From Vreelandella titanicae BH1 (GTDB lineage Bacteria > Pseudomonadota > Gammaproteobacteria > Pseudomonadales > Halomonadaceae): 64,000 nucleotides of DNA. Below the pieces are notes generated by a model. That model was not told the DNA's origin and made no database searches. It saw nothing but the letters and a program-made list of their open reading frames with translations. Where the stretch lies: positions 1-64,000 of the forward strand of contig NZ_AOPO01000019.1 in the NCBI RefSeq assembly GCF_000336575.1, given 5' to 3'. The position numbers and the translations under genes were made by a program. Numbering within the stretch: position 1 is the stretch's first letter; every line of letters starts with the position of its first letter. This document shows positions 54,828 through 63,449 of this stretch, piece by piece.

Positions 54828-56603
54828 GTGGCTCACGAGCACCTTGATGACGTTAAACGCTACCTTCTTGATCTGCAGGATCGGCTCTGCACCGGATTGG
54901 CGAAAGCCGATGGCGCTGCCCAGTTCCAAGAAGATAGCTGGGAGCGTGCAGAGGGCGGTGGTGGTCGATCACGGGTGATGACCCATGGCGGCGTATTTGA
55001 AAAAGGCGGCGTCAACTTCTCCCATGTCTATGGCACCCAGCTGCCGCCTTCGGCCACCGCCGCGCGCCCTGAACTGGCTGGTCGCAGCTTCCACGCGGTG
55101 GGCGTTTCCTGGGTGCTGCACCCGGAAAACCCCCATGTGCCTACCAGCCATGGCAACGTGCGCTTCTTTATTGCCGAGAAAGCCGGCGAGCCGCCGGTGT
55201 GGTGGTTTGGCGGCGGTTTTGACTTAACGCCGTTTTATCCCGTGATGGAAGACGTGGTGCACTGGCACCGGGTGGCAAAAGCCGCCTGCGACCCCTTTGG
55301 CGATGATGTTTATGCGCGCTATAAGGCCTGGTGCGACGAGTACTTTTACCTTAAGCACCGCGATGAAACCCGCGGCGTCGGTGGGCTGTTTTTCGATGAC
55401 CTGAACGAAGGTGAGTTTGCCGATTGTTTTGCCGTTCAGCGCGCGGTGGGCGACAGTTTCTTAGCGGCTTATTTGCCCATCGTTGAGCGCCGTAAAAATG
55501 ACGCCTGGGGCGAGCGGGAGCGCGACTTCCAGCTTTACCGCCGTGGCCGCTACGTGGAGTTCAACCTGGTGTGGGATCGCGGCACGCTATTTGGCTTGCA
55601 GAGCGGCGGGCGCACGGAGTCAATTTTGATGTCAATGCCGCCAATGGCGCGCTGGGAGTACGCCTTTGAGCCAGAGTCCGGCAGTCCCGAAGCGCGCTTG
55701 CAGGATTTCTTACACCCCCGGGACTGGCTCGGCGAATTCGCTGAGGATGCATCAAGGAAAAAGCGGAGAGCTCTCATGACCGATCGCTACTGCGTGTTTG
55801 GCAACCCGGTCAAACACTCCAAATCCCCGCAGATCCACGCTGAGTTTGCCCATCAAACGCAACAAACCCTTGAGTACACCGCTGAAGAAGCACCGGTGGA
55901 TGGCTTTGCCGGTGCGTGGCGGGCGTTTATCGACGCGGGCGGGCGTGGCGCCAACGTTACCGTGCCGTTCAAGGGAGATGCCTTTGCGCTGTGCGACACC
56001 TTGAGCCATCGCGCCCGTCGTGCAGGGGCGGTGAATACGCTGATCCTGGGTGGCAATGGCCGTACCTACGGCGATACTACCGATGGCATTGGCCTAGTGC
56101 GCGATTTGGCCTATCACCGCGTGGCGTTAGCAGACAAGCGCATTTTGGTGGTAGGCGCAGGCGGCGCCGTGCGCGGCATTCTGGAGCCCCTGCTTGCCGA
56201 GGAGCCCAGTGAAATCGTCGTGGTCAACCGCACCGCCGCCAAGGCCGAGCAGCTGGCCAGCGATTTTGCTGATCTAGGGCCTATCCATGGCGGCGGTTTT
56301 GATACCGTTAACGGCACTTTTGATGTAGTGATTAACGGCACCAGTGCCAGCCTATCAGGCGATTTACCGCCGTTGCCTGATACGTTGTTCAATACCAATG
56401 CCTGGGCCTACGACATGATGTATGGGGCCGAGCCGACGGTATTTTTACAGTGGGCAGGCCCGCACGGCGCGAAGTTGCTTGACGGCTTAGGCATGCTGGT
56501 CGAGCAGGCCGCCGAGTCGTTTTTTCTATGGCGTAATGTGCGTCCAGAGACGGCATCGGTACGCGAAATGCTACGTCAGTCGCTGGAGTTTGACGCCTTT
56601 TAA
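54828..56603 (+). CDS. hemF-aroE: HemF-AroE fusion: coproporphyrinogen III oxidase (aerobic) and shikimate dehydrogenase
   Basis: One continuous 591-codon frame. Residues 1-301 are complete HemF (SHVYGTQLPPSAT, VSWVLHPENPHVPTSHGN, WWFGGGFDLTPFYP, ending in the usual PRDWL), which decarboxylates coproporphyrinogen III with oxygen. A 15-residue charged linker follows. Residues 317-591 are complete AroE (NPVKHSKSPQIH, GANVTVPFKGDAF, VVGAGGAVRGIL, NGTSAS), which reduces dehydroshikimate with NADPH. The GTG start is set by CAGGAG five bases upstream; an ATG six codons earlier overlaps that site. The usual hemF stop is missing. A separate AroE could still be made from an internal start at 55776. 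Confidence 0.88.
   Translation: MAHEHLDDVKRYLLDLQDRLCTGLAKADGAAQFQEDSWERAEGGGGRSRVMTHGGVFEKGGVNFSHVYGTQLPPSATAARPELAGRSFHAVGVSWVLHPENPHVPTSHGNVRFFIAEKAGEPPVWWFGGGFDLTPFYPVMEDVVHWHRVAKAACDPFGDDVYARYKAWCDEYFYLKHRDETRGVGGLFFDDLNEGEFADCFAVQRAVGDSFLAAYLPIVERRKNDAWGERERDFQLYRRGRYVEFNLVWDRGTLFGLQSGGRTESILMSMPPMARWEYAFEPESGSPEARLQDFLHPRDWLGEFAEDASRKKRRALMTDRYCVFGNPVKHSKSPQIHAEFAHQTQQTLEYTAEEAPVDGFAGAWRAFIDAGGRGANVTVPFKGDAFALCDTLSHRARRAGAVNTLILGGNGRTYGDTTDGIGLVRDLAYHRVALADKRILVVGAGGAVRGILEPLLAEEPSEIVVVNRTAAKAEQLASDFADLGPIHGGGFDTVNGTFDVVINGTSASLSGDLPPLPDTLFNTNAWAYDMMYGAEPTVFLQWAGPHGAKLLDGLGMLVEQAAESFFLWRNVRPETASVREMLRQSLEFDAF
55765..55778 (+). promoter_or_regulatory. Internal ribosome-binding site and ATG for aroE inside the fusion
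   Basis: GGAGAG (55765-55770) is followed after five bases by ATG 55776-55778, in frame with the fusion and exactly at the natural AroE N-terminus (MTDRYCVFGNPVKHS). This looks like the ancestral aroE start kept after hemF lost its stop. Confidence 0.7.
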
Positions 56604-56627
56604 TGATGAAAGACGTTAGAGAGGCAC

Positions 56628-57587
56628 TCAAAGGGACTCAATATATGCCTCCACATCTGCATGTAGATTGCCAACTAAAGCGACTTCCCTCATGAACAAC
56701 TGAGTGGCTGGCGATAAGCTAGCCCCTTTTCGGGTGACTAATTCGTAGGGTTCGCTACGCGAGTGCAGTTGGATAGGTAGCCGATACACCATGCCCGCAT
56801 CAACAAAAGGTTTTGAGGCATCGACGGACATGAGTGCGACTGATTCGCGGTCATGGCCAAGCATTGAGATGCTCGTGAAAGCGGATGCTGTTTCGATAGG
56901 GTAGAGCGGAAACGGGATCTTGGCCTCGTGAAACTCGCGTTCCAGCAATAGCCGCATCGGCATATTGGCGGGATACACAATCCACGAGGTGTCAGATAAG
57001 TCGGCGAGTGTCAGCGCTGAATGGCGAGTGAGCGGATTGTCAGGATGGCAAATGACCGCCAACTCCTCCTCGTGGATGTCCAGACTGGTGTACAGATGCG
57101 GCCTTTGATTCACTCGCGACCGGCAAATGGCGGCATCGAGTCGACCACGGTCAAGTAAGTTGAGCAGGCGCGCGCTGGTATCTTCGACCACCTCTATGGA
57201 TATCGCCGGCTGCAGGCTGCGAACCCGCGACAACGCCGCCGAAATCAGTGGCACAGCCCCCATGATCAATCCCACCGCCAGTCGGCCACCACGGCCTTGC
57301 TGCATGCTTTCCAACTCTTCATGGAAGTGGGCCAGATCCGTGTTGATCAGGCGTGCATAGCGCACCGCACAGAGCCCCATGTCCGTCGTTTCCAGCCCCT
57401 TATGCGTACGCTGAAACAGCTGTACGCCCAGCATGGCTTCGATTTCATTGAGTGCTTTGGTGGCCCCTGGCTGGGTCAGCGCCACGGACTCGGCCGCTTT
57501 TTGCACCGTGCCATGTTCATGCAAGGCAATCAGCAGGCGTAAGTGGCGCATGCGCAGGCGGGAAATGATGGACGTCAGTGTAGACAT
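56628..57587 (-). CDS. LysR family transcriptional regulator
   Basis: A 319-residue LysR protein with an N-terminal winged helix (about 10-70; AAESVALTQPGATKALNEIE) and effector domain (about 97-305). The RMRHLRLLIALHEHGTVQKA start and GRGGRLAVGLIMGAVPLI are typical of GbpR/CbbR-like sugar or acid regulators. It is divergent from the alcohol dehydrogenase-TRAP cluster across 118 bp and is its likely controller. The ribosome site is weak. Confidence 0.88.
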   Translation of the reverse strand: MSTLTSIISRLRMRHLRLLIALHEHGTVQKAAESVALTQPGATKALNEIEAMLGVQLFQRTHKGLETTDMGLCAVRYARLINTDLAHFHEELESMQQGRGGRLAVGLIMGAVPLISAALSRVRSLQPAISIEVVEDTSARLLNLLDRGRLDAAICRSRVNQRPHLYTSLDIHEEELAVICHPDNPLTRHSALTLADLSDTSWIVYPANMPMRLLLEREFHEAKIPFPLYPIETASAFTSISMLGHDRESVALMSVDASKPFVDAGMVYRLPIQLHSRSEPYELVTRKGASLSPATQLFMREVALVGNLHADVEAYIESL

Positions 57588-57705
57588 GAATTTTTGTTAT
57601 GCCGCTATCAGAGGTTGTCATTATCCAGCGTTGGGCCGCGCGAATATAGTCAATGCAGCAAGTCACTCTCTATTTCCGAATAATTAACAAAGACGACAAC
57701 ACGCT

Positions 57706-58839
57706 ATGGCACTCATCAACTACGTGACCCAAGTACAGTTTGGCGACGGCAGCGTCGATCTATTGCAAGACGAATGCACCCGCCTGGGTATCCATCGCCC
57801 GCTGATTGTAACAGATGAAGGGATTCAACAGGCGGGACTGCTGGAGCGGATACAGCGTGTCCTGGATCACCCCGCTGCTGTCTTTACCCGTACGCCGCCC
57901 AACCCGAATGAGGGCGCGGTACGCGAGGCGGTGGCGTTTTACCAGTCCCAGCAGTGCGATGGTGTGATCGCACTGGGCGGTGGCTCGCCCATCGATCTCG
58001 CCAAGGGCGTGGCGGTGAGCGTGGCGCACCCTGGGCCGCTGCGCCAGTTCGCCGTCATCGAAGGCGGCATGTCACGGATTACCTCGGCAACCGCCCCAGT
58101 GATTGCCATCCCGACAACGGCGGGTACCGGCAGCGAAGTCGGCCGTGGAGCCATTTTGATTCTCGACGATGGCCGCAAGGTGGGCGTGCTGTCGCCCCAC
58201 GTCGTCCCCAAACTGGCGATCTGCGATCCCGAGCTGACGCTTGGCTTGCCCGCCCGCATGACCGCAGCAACGGGCATCGATGCCATCGCGCACTGCATGG
58301 AAACCTTCATGGCACCCTCGTTCAATCCTCCGGCAGATGGCATTGCCCTGGATGGCTTGCGGCGCGCCTGGGCGCATATCGAAACCGCGGTCAACGAGCC
58401 GAGTAACCGTGAGGCACGCACGAACATGATGAGTGCCTCCATGCAGGGCGCGCTGGCCTTTCAAAAAGGGCTTGGCTGCGTGCACAGCCTGAGTCACTCG
58501 CTGGGTGGGCTCAATCCGTCGCTGCACCACGGCACCCTGAACGCCATTCTGCTGCCCGCAGTGATCCGCTTCAACGCCCAGGCCGACACGATGGTCAAGG
58601 ACGACAAACTGGCCCGGATGGCCCAAGCGATGAACCTGCCAGCGGGCCAAGACGTGGCGGATGCCATGCAGGCGCTAACGAAGCGTCTGAATCTCCCCAC
58701 GGGCTTGGGCGAGCTCGGTATTACCTCGGCCATGTTCGACGACATCATCAAGGGGGCGCTGGCGGATCATAGCCACAAGACCAACCCCATCGATGCCAGC
58801 GCCAACGACTACCGCCAACTTCTCGAATGTTCGCTGTAA
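57706..58839 (+). CDS. Iron-containing alcohol dehydrogenase
   Basis: A 377-residue group III (Fe-ADH) NAD-dependent dehydrogenase. Nucleotide motif GGGSPIDLAKG near residue 93, GTGSEVGRGA, and the metal-binding region with Asp and three His (TAATGIDAIAHCMETF; HSLSHSLGGLNPSLHHG). It resembles bacterial 4-hydroxybutyrate dehydrogenases; FucO-like lactaldehyde/propanediol activity is another possibility. It precedes an aldehyde dehydrogenase by 42 bp. No clear ribosome site is visible. Confidence 0.88.
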   Translation: MALINYVTQVQFGDGSVDLLQDECTRLGIHRPLIVTDEGIQQAGLLERIQRVLDHPAAVFTRTPPNPNEGAVREAVAFYQSQQCDGVIALGGGSPIDLAKGVAVSVAHPGPLRQFAVIEGGMSRITSATAPVIAIPTTAGTGSEVGRGAILILDDGRKVGVLSPHVVPKLAICDPELTLGLPARMTAATGIDAIAHCMETFMAPSFNPPADGIALDGLRRAWAHIETAVNEPSNREARTNMMSASMQGALAFQKGLGCVHSLSHSLGGLNPSLHHGTLNAILLPAVIRFNAQADTMVKDDKLARMAQAMNLPAGQDVADAMQALTKRLNLPTGLGELGITSAMFDDIIKGALADHSHKTNPIDASANDYRQLLECSL

Positions 58840-58881
58840 GTCTTGGCGAGCGATTCCTCTGAACCATCGGGAGAGCAATGT

Positions 58882-60468
58882 ATGAGTACCACGTTGACCG
58901 GCCAGCAGTTCATCGGCGGCGAGCGCAGCGGCCAGGGCCAGGCCTTGCTCGCCAGCGTCGCCGCCGCGGATGGTAGCCACCATGATCTGGCCTACTTTCA
59001 GGCGACGGTGGAAGAGGTCGAGCAGGCGGTAGCGGCCGCCTCTGCGGCTTATCCAGCTTTTCGCCAGCTCGCGCCAGAAGCGCGTGCACAGTTTCTGGAA
59101 GCGATTGCCGACGAGCTCGACGCACTGGGCGATGACTTCATCAATGACGTCGTGCGTGAGACGGCGCTACCCGCCGCCCGCATCAACGGTGAGCGGTGGC
59201 GTACCAGCGGGCAGTTACGGCTGTTTGCCGAGGTGTTGCGCCGAGGCGACTTTTTAGGGGCGCGCATCGATCTGGCTTTGCCTGAGCGCTCCCCTCTGCC
59301 GCGCCCTGATCTGCGCCAGGTCAAGATGGGCCTTGGGCCGGTGGCGGTCTTCGGGGCCAGCAACTTTCCGCTGGCGTTTTCCGTGGCGGGGGGCGATACC
59401 GCGTCAGCACTGGCCGCTGGCTGCCCGGTCGTGGTCAAAGCCCACTCCAGCCACGTGATGACCGCCGAATGGGTCGCACAGGCCATCGAGCGAGCGGCAC
59501 GCAACGCCGCCATGCCTGTGGGCGTGTTCAACATGATCTATGGCAGTGGGGTCGGTAAAGACCTGGTACAGGCGTCGGGTATCAAGGCGGTGGGCTTTAC
59601 CGGCTCGCTGTCGGGCGGGCGGGCGCTTTGCGATCTGGCCGCGCAACGTCCGGAGCCCATTCCTGTGTTTGCCGAGATGTCGAGCATCAACCCCGTTTGG
59701 CTGATGCCGGCGGCGCTGCGGGAAAGAGGCGTGCGCATTGCTACCGATCTAGCGGCGTCGGTCACCCTGGGGTGCGGCCAGTTCTGCACCAACCCGGGGC
59801 TGGTGTTGGCGGTGGACTCCCCGGAAACGGAGCAGTTTATTGCCGCGTTGGGCGACGCCCTGGCGAGTGCCGATGAGCAGGTGATGCTCAACCGCCAGAC
59901 CCTGGAACACTACCAACAAGGCGTTGCGCGGCTCGCCGAACTGCCCGGGGTCACCCAGCTAGTCGGGGGCGGCGCTGTGCCGGGCAAAGCGCGAGCACAC
60001 CTGTTCCGCGCGACGCCCGACTCTCTCTTCAGGTCGGATCGTCCGCTGGAGGACGAAGTCTTTGGGCCGACCACCATCGTCGTGACGGTGCCGGATAGCG
60101 AGACGCTGGCGCGCTATTTCGACGTCATGCAGGGGCAGTTGACCGTCACCCTGCACGCCGAGCCGGAAGATCTCTCGGCCCACACGGAGATGATGACGCA
60201 GTTAGAGCATCGCGCCGGGCTCCTGCTGCTCAATGGCTACCCTACGGGCGTCGAGGTGTGTGATGCGATGGTTCATGGCGGGCCTTACCCGGCGACCTCG
60301 GATGCCCGCGGAACCTCAGTCGGCACGCTGGCGATCGACCGCTATCTACGCCCCGTCTGCTTCCAGAACTACCCCGATGCCTTCCTGCCGAGTGCCCTCC
60401 AAAACGCCAATCCGTTAGGGCTGATGCGCTTGGTCAACGGGCAACTCAGCCGGGACTCACTCGGTTAG
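58882..60468 (+). CDS. NADP-type aldehyde dehydrogenase (2,5-dioxovalerate/semialdehyde dehydrogenase family)
   Basis: A 528-residue aldehyde dehydrogenase of the long ketoglutarate-semialdehyde type. Catalytic Glu265 (FAEMSSINP) and Cys302 (GCGQFCTNPG) are present, as is the ASNFPLAFSVAGGD cofactor-site motif. GGAGAG precedes the ATG chosen; a longer frame upstream is not supported. It likely oxidises the aldehyde formed by the neighbouring alcohol dehydrogenase. Family members accept 2,5-dioxovalerate, succinate semialdehyde and some hydroxyaldehydes, so the substrate is open. Confidence 0.9.
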   Translation: MSTTLTGQQFIGGERSGQGQALLASVAAADGSHHDLAYFQATVEEVEQAVAAASAAYPAFRQLAPEARAQFLEAIADELDALGDDFINDVVRETALPAARINGERWRTSGQLRLFAEVLRRGDFLGARIDLALPERSPLPRPDLRQVKMGLGPVAVFGASNFPLAFSVAGGDTASALAAGCPVVVKAHSSHVMTAEWVAQAIERAARNAAMPVGVFNMIYGSGVGKDLVQASGIKAVGFTGSLSGGRALCDLAAQRPEPIPVFAEMSSINPVWLMPAALRERGVRIATDLAASVTLGCGQFCTNPGLVLAVDSPETEQFIAALGDALASADEQVMLNRQTLEHYQQGVARLAELPGVTQLVGGGAVPGKARAHLFRATPDSLFRSDRPLEDEVFGPTTIVVTVPDSETLARYFDVMQGQLTVTLHAEPEDLSAHTEMMTQLEHRAGLLLLNGYPTGVEVCDAMVHGGPYPATSDARGTSVGTLAIDRYLRPVCFQNYPDAFLPSALQNANPLGLMRLVNGQLSRDSLG

Positions 60469-60611
60469 CACGCCGGTTCACGCGCAACACATCACCACAA
60501 TAAAACAACACAGGTGCCATAAAAATGAAATCCAAAACGCCAACGTTAAAAACCTTCGCTGTTCAAGCGGTAGCACGCATCAATACTAAAAATAATTTAG
60601 GAGCTAATCAT

Positions 60612-61601
60612 ATGACTTACTTTAGATACGACAAAATCGCCGCGATAGTGGGAACGCTAGCGCTCTCCATGAGCTGGGGTGTATCAACGGCATTGGGGCA
60701 AACCGTGTTGACCGTCACCCACTCGTCACCCGCCGACAGCCACTTCGGTGAGGCGGCCATCGCGTTCGAGCAGAGCCTCGAAGCGCAAACCGAGGGTGCC
60801 ATCGACGTCGTCATCCAGCGTTTGGACAATGAGCGCGAGGCGCTGGAGAGCGTCCAGTTCGGAACGCAGGAGTGCGCCATCGTATCAGCGGGCCCGCTGG
60901 GCAACTTTGTACCGGAAACCCGCGTGTTGGACGTGCCGTTTATGTTCGATGGCTACGACCACGCGCGCGGGGTGCTGGATGGCGAAATCGGCCAAGAGCT
61001 GCTGGCGCTTTTCCCTCGCTATGGCCTCGAAGGGGTGGCCTGGATGGAAAACGGCTTTCGCAACCTGACGACGGGTTCCAAAAGCATCGTGTCGCCGGAC
61101 GACCTGGTGGGTATGAAGATCCGCACCATGGAGAACCCTATCCACATCGCGGCTTGGCAGGCGGCTGGCGTGTTGCCTACCCCGATGGCGTTCTCTGAGC
61201 TTCCGCCCGCCCTGCAGCAGGGCACGGTGGATGGCCAGGAGAATCCGATTCCGGTCATTCTGGCGAACAACCTCGATATGATGCAGCAGCATCTCTATCT
61301 GACGCGTCACGTATACTCCCCCGGCATTTTTGCCTGTAATCCCGATTTCGTTGCGGGGCTTGACGAGCAGCAACAAGCGGCCCTCAAAACGTCCGGGGCG
61401 TTTGCGGCAGCCGCGAACCGTAAACGGGTGGAAAAGGATGAGTTAGTCGGCATCGAGACGCTACGCGACCGCGGTATCGATATCGTGGAGATCGATGACA
61501 TCCAGGCGTATCGCGATGCCATGGCCAGTGCCTACGCCGATTTCGAAGCCGAGTTCGGCGCCGAGAGACTGCAAGCCATCCGAGACTGGAGCGCCGAATG
61601 A
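60612..61601 (+). CDS. TRAP transporter substrate-binding protein (DctP family)
   Basis: Periplasmic receptor of a TRAP importer, 329 residues, with a signal peptide of about 29 residues (ending near STALG). The DctP fold is supported by VLTVTHSSPADSHFGEAA, WMENGFRNLTTG, the MKIRTMENPIHI motif with the carboxylate-binding Arg, and QGTVDGQENPIP. GGAG lies eight bases before the ATG chosen; a longer frame would bury the signal peptide. Its stop overlaps dctQ by ATGA. Confidence 0.93.
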   Translation: MTYFRYDKIAAIVGTLALSMSWGVSTALGQTVLTVTHSSPADSHFGEAAIAFEQSLEAQTEGAIDVVIQRLDNEREALESVQFGTQECAIVSAGPLGNFVPETRVLDVPFMFDGYDHARGVLDGEIGQELLALFPRYGLEGVAWMENGFRNLTTGSKSIVSPDDLVGMKIRTMENPIHIAAWQAAGVLPTPMAFSELPPALQQGTVDGQENPIPVILANNLDMMQQHLYLTRHVYSPGIFACNPDFVAGLDEQQQAALKTSGAFAAAANRKRVEKDELVGIETLRDRGIDIVEIDDIQAYRDAMASAYADFEAEFGAERLQAIRDWSAE

Positions 61602-62089
61602 GCAGGGGCATCGCCACGATCCAGCGCATCGATCGAGGCATTGCAATGGGGGTGGCGTTAGCCGCCTCCTGCGCCTTGGCGATTGCGGTAGGAGCCAGCT
61701 TCTGGCAGGTGCTGGGCCGATTCGTCTTCCAAGCCCCGTCGGTCTGGTCCGAAGCTCTGACCCGCTTAGCTCTGGTCTGGATGGTACTGCTGGGCTGTTC
61801 GGTGGCGTTGCGGCGGGGGGCATTCGTAGCCATCGATTTAGCCAAGGTACTGACCTCGGGCCGAGTGCGACGGTCGATCGAGCTGGTCACGCTACTGTCC
61901 TGCCTGACGCTGTTTGCCACGCTCTTCTGGTTTGGCTGGGAGGTGGTGTCCCGCGTGCGTTTTCAGCAGATGGCGGGGTTGGATATCTCGATGAGTTGGG
62001 GATACGCCGCCCTCCCGGTGGGGGCGGTGTTCGCCATGCTGGGTAGCATTGTTCACTTTATCGAAACAGGTAGAGGAGAGGCACCATGA
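61598..62089 (+). CDS. TRAP transporter small permease (DctQ family)
   Basis: A 163-residue membrane protein with four helices (about 18-40, 55-73, 92-115, 133-153), a FVFQAPSVWSEALTRLALVW segment after helix 1 that is typical of DctQ. It overlaps both neighbours by four bases. It joins the large DctM subunit in the membrane. Confidence 0.92.
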   Translation: MSRGIATIQRIDRGIAMGVALAASCALAIAVGASFWQVLGRFVFQAPSVWSEALTRLALVWMVLLGCSVALRRGAFVAIDLAKVLTSGRVRRSIELVTLLSCLTLFATLFWFGWEVVSRVRFQQMAGLDISMSWGYAALPVGAVFAMLGSIVHFIETGRGEAP

Positions 62090-63363
62090 CCAGTGCGCTG
62101 ATCACCTCCATGCTGATTCTGTTCGCGATATCGGTGCCTATCGCGATTGCCATAGGTTTGGCCTCGATGGTCGGATTGGTGGGCTTTACCAGCCTGCCGC
62201 TGCTCGTGGTGCCGCAGCAGATCTTTATCGCGCTGGATAAATTCCCGTTGGCCGCCATTCCGTTCTTTATTCTTGCGGGCAATTTGATGGAAGTAGGTGG
62301 GCTGTCGCGCAGGCTGGTCGAGTTTGCACGCGCCTTTACCGGCCAACTGCAGGGGGGGCTGGCTATCACCTGTGTACTGACCTGCATGATGTTTTCAGCC
62401 ATTTCCGGGTCGAGTGTCGCCACTACCTTTGCCGTAGGGGCCATCCTCATTCCTGCCATGCGCGATTACGGCTATCCCATTGGCTTCGCGGCCGCCCTGA
62501 TGGCCGTATCGGCGGAGCTTGGCGTGATTCTCCCGCCTTCGATTCCCATGATTCTGTACGGTGTCGCCACGCAGACCTCCATTCCGGATCTGTTTCTCGC
62601 GGGGGTGCTGCCAGGGGTATTGATTGCCGGTAGCCTGATGGCCACCATCTTCATCTGGTGCCGGATCAAGGGGTGGGGAAAGCGCGATGGCGATGGAAGG
62701 CTCTCTCGCCTCGACGCGATCCGGCGAGCGGTCTGGTCGCTGGTGATGCCCGTTCTTATTATGGGCGGTATTTATGGCGGTGTGACCACGCCCACCGAGG
62801 CCAGCGTCATTGCCGTGGTCTATGCGCTGGTGGTAGGGCTTTTCCTGCATCGTGAAATGACGCTCAAAGACGTTGCGTTGGCGTTTCGTAAATCGGTGGT
62901 CACCTCCGCGGTGATCATGTTCATCATCGGTGCCGCCAGTTTGATGGGCTACTTGTTGAATCGTCAGGGGGTGCCCGATGCCGCGGCGCTCTGGTTGACT
63001 AGCACCTTCGATGGCCCAACCTCGCTGATGCTGGCCATCAACTTTATGCTGTTCGTGGTGGGCATGTTCATCGAGACAGGCGCCAGCATTGTAGTGCTCG
63101 CACCGATCCTTCAGGATGCCGCACTGCGCGTGGGTATCGAGCCGGTGCACTTTGGCACCGTCATGGTGGTGAACCTTGCGCTGGGGATGATTACACCTCC
63201 GCTGGGCGTCAACCTGTTTGCTGCCGCGCAGATTGCCGGCTGTTCGGTCACGCATATGCTGAGACCGTTGCTGGTTTTCCTGGGCGTCATCATCGTCTGC
63301 CTGATGATCATCACCTTTGTCCCTCAGCTCTCGCTGTTCCTACCTGGCACGATGGCGCGTTAA
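62086..63363 (+). CDS. TRAP transporter large permease (DctM family)
   Basis: A 425-residue polytopic membrane protein, the sodium-coupled channel part of the TRAP importer. Family features include FPLAAIPFFILAGNLMEVGG, ISGSSVATTFAVGAI, GVILPPSIPMILYGV and the late LALGMITPPLGVNLF. It starts at an ATGA overlap with dctQ. Sodium-driven uptake fits a marine or saline habitat. No terminator is seen before dld. Confidence 0.94.
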   Translation: MTSALITSMLILFAISVPIAIAIGLASMVGLVGFTSLPLLVVPQQIFIALDKFPLAAIPFFILAGNLMEVGGLSRRLVEFARAFTGQLQGGLAITCVLTCMMFSAISGSSVATTFAVGAILIPAMRDYGYPIGFAAALMAVSAELGVILPPSIPMILYGVATQTSIPDLFLAGVLPGVLIAGSLMATIFIWCRIKGWGKRDGDGRLSRLDAIRRAVWSLVMPVLIMGGIYGGVTTPTEASVIAVVYALVVGLFLHREMTLKDVALAFRKSVVTSAVIMFIIGAASLMGYLLNRQGVPDAAALWLTSTFDGPTSLMLAINFMLFVVGMFIETGASIVVLAPILQDAALRVGIEPVHFGTVMVVNLALGMITPPLGVNLFAAAQIAGCSVTHMLRPLLVFLGVIIVCLMIITFVPQLSLFLPGTMAR

Positions 63364-63449
63364 CAAGGCAGCTAAAGCATTCGGAGTGCGCTCTCCCGGC
63401 ATAGGGGTAGCGCTCTCTGCTCACCATGAACATTGATGGGTATTTATAG

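Noticed and set aside
63364..63449. Repeated GCGCTCTC between dctM and dld as a terminator
   Set aside because: The repeats are direct, not inverted, and there is no T-run.
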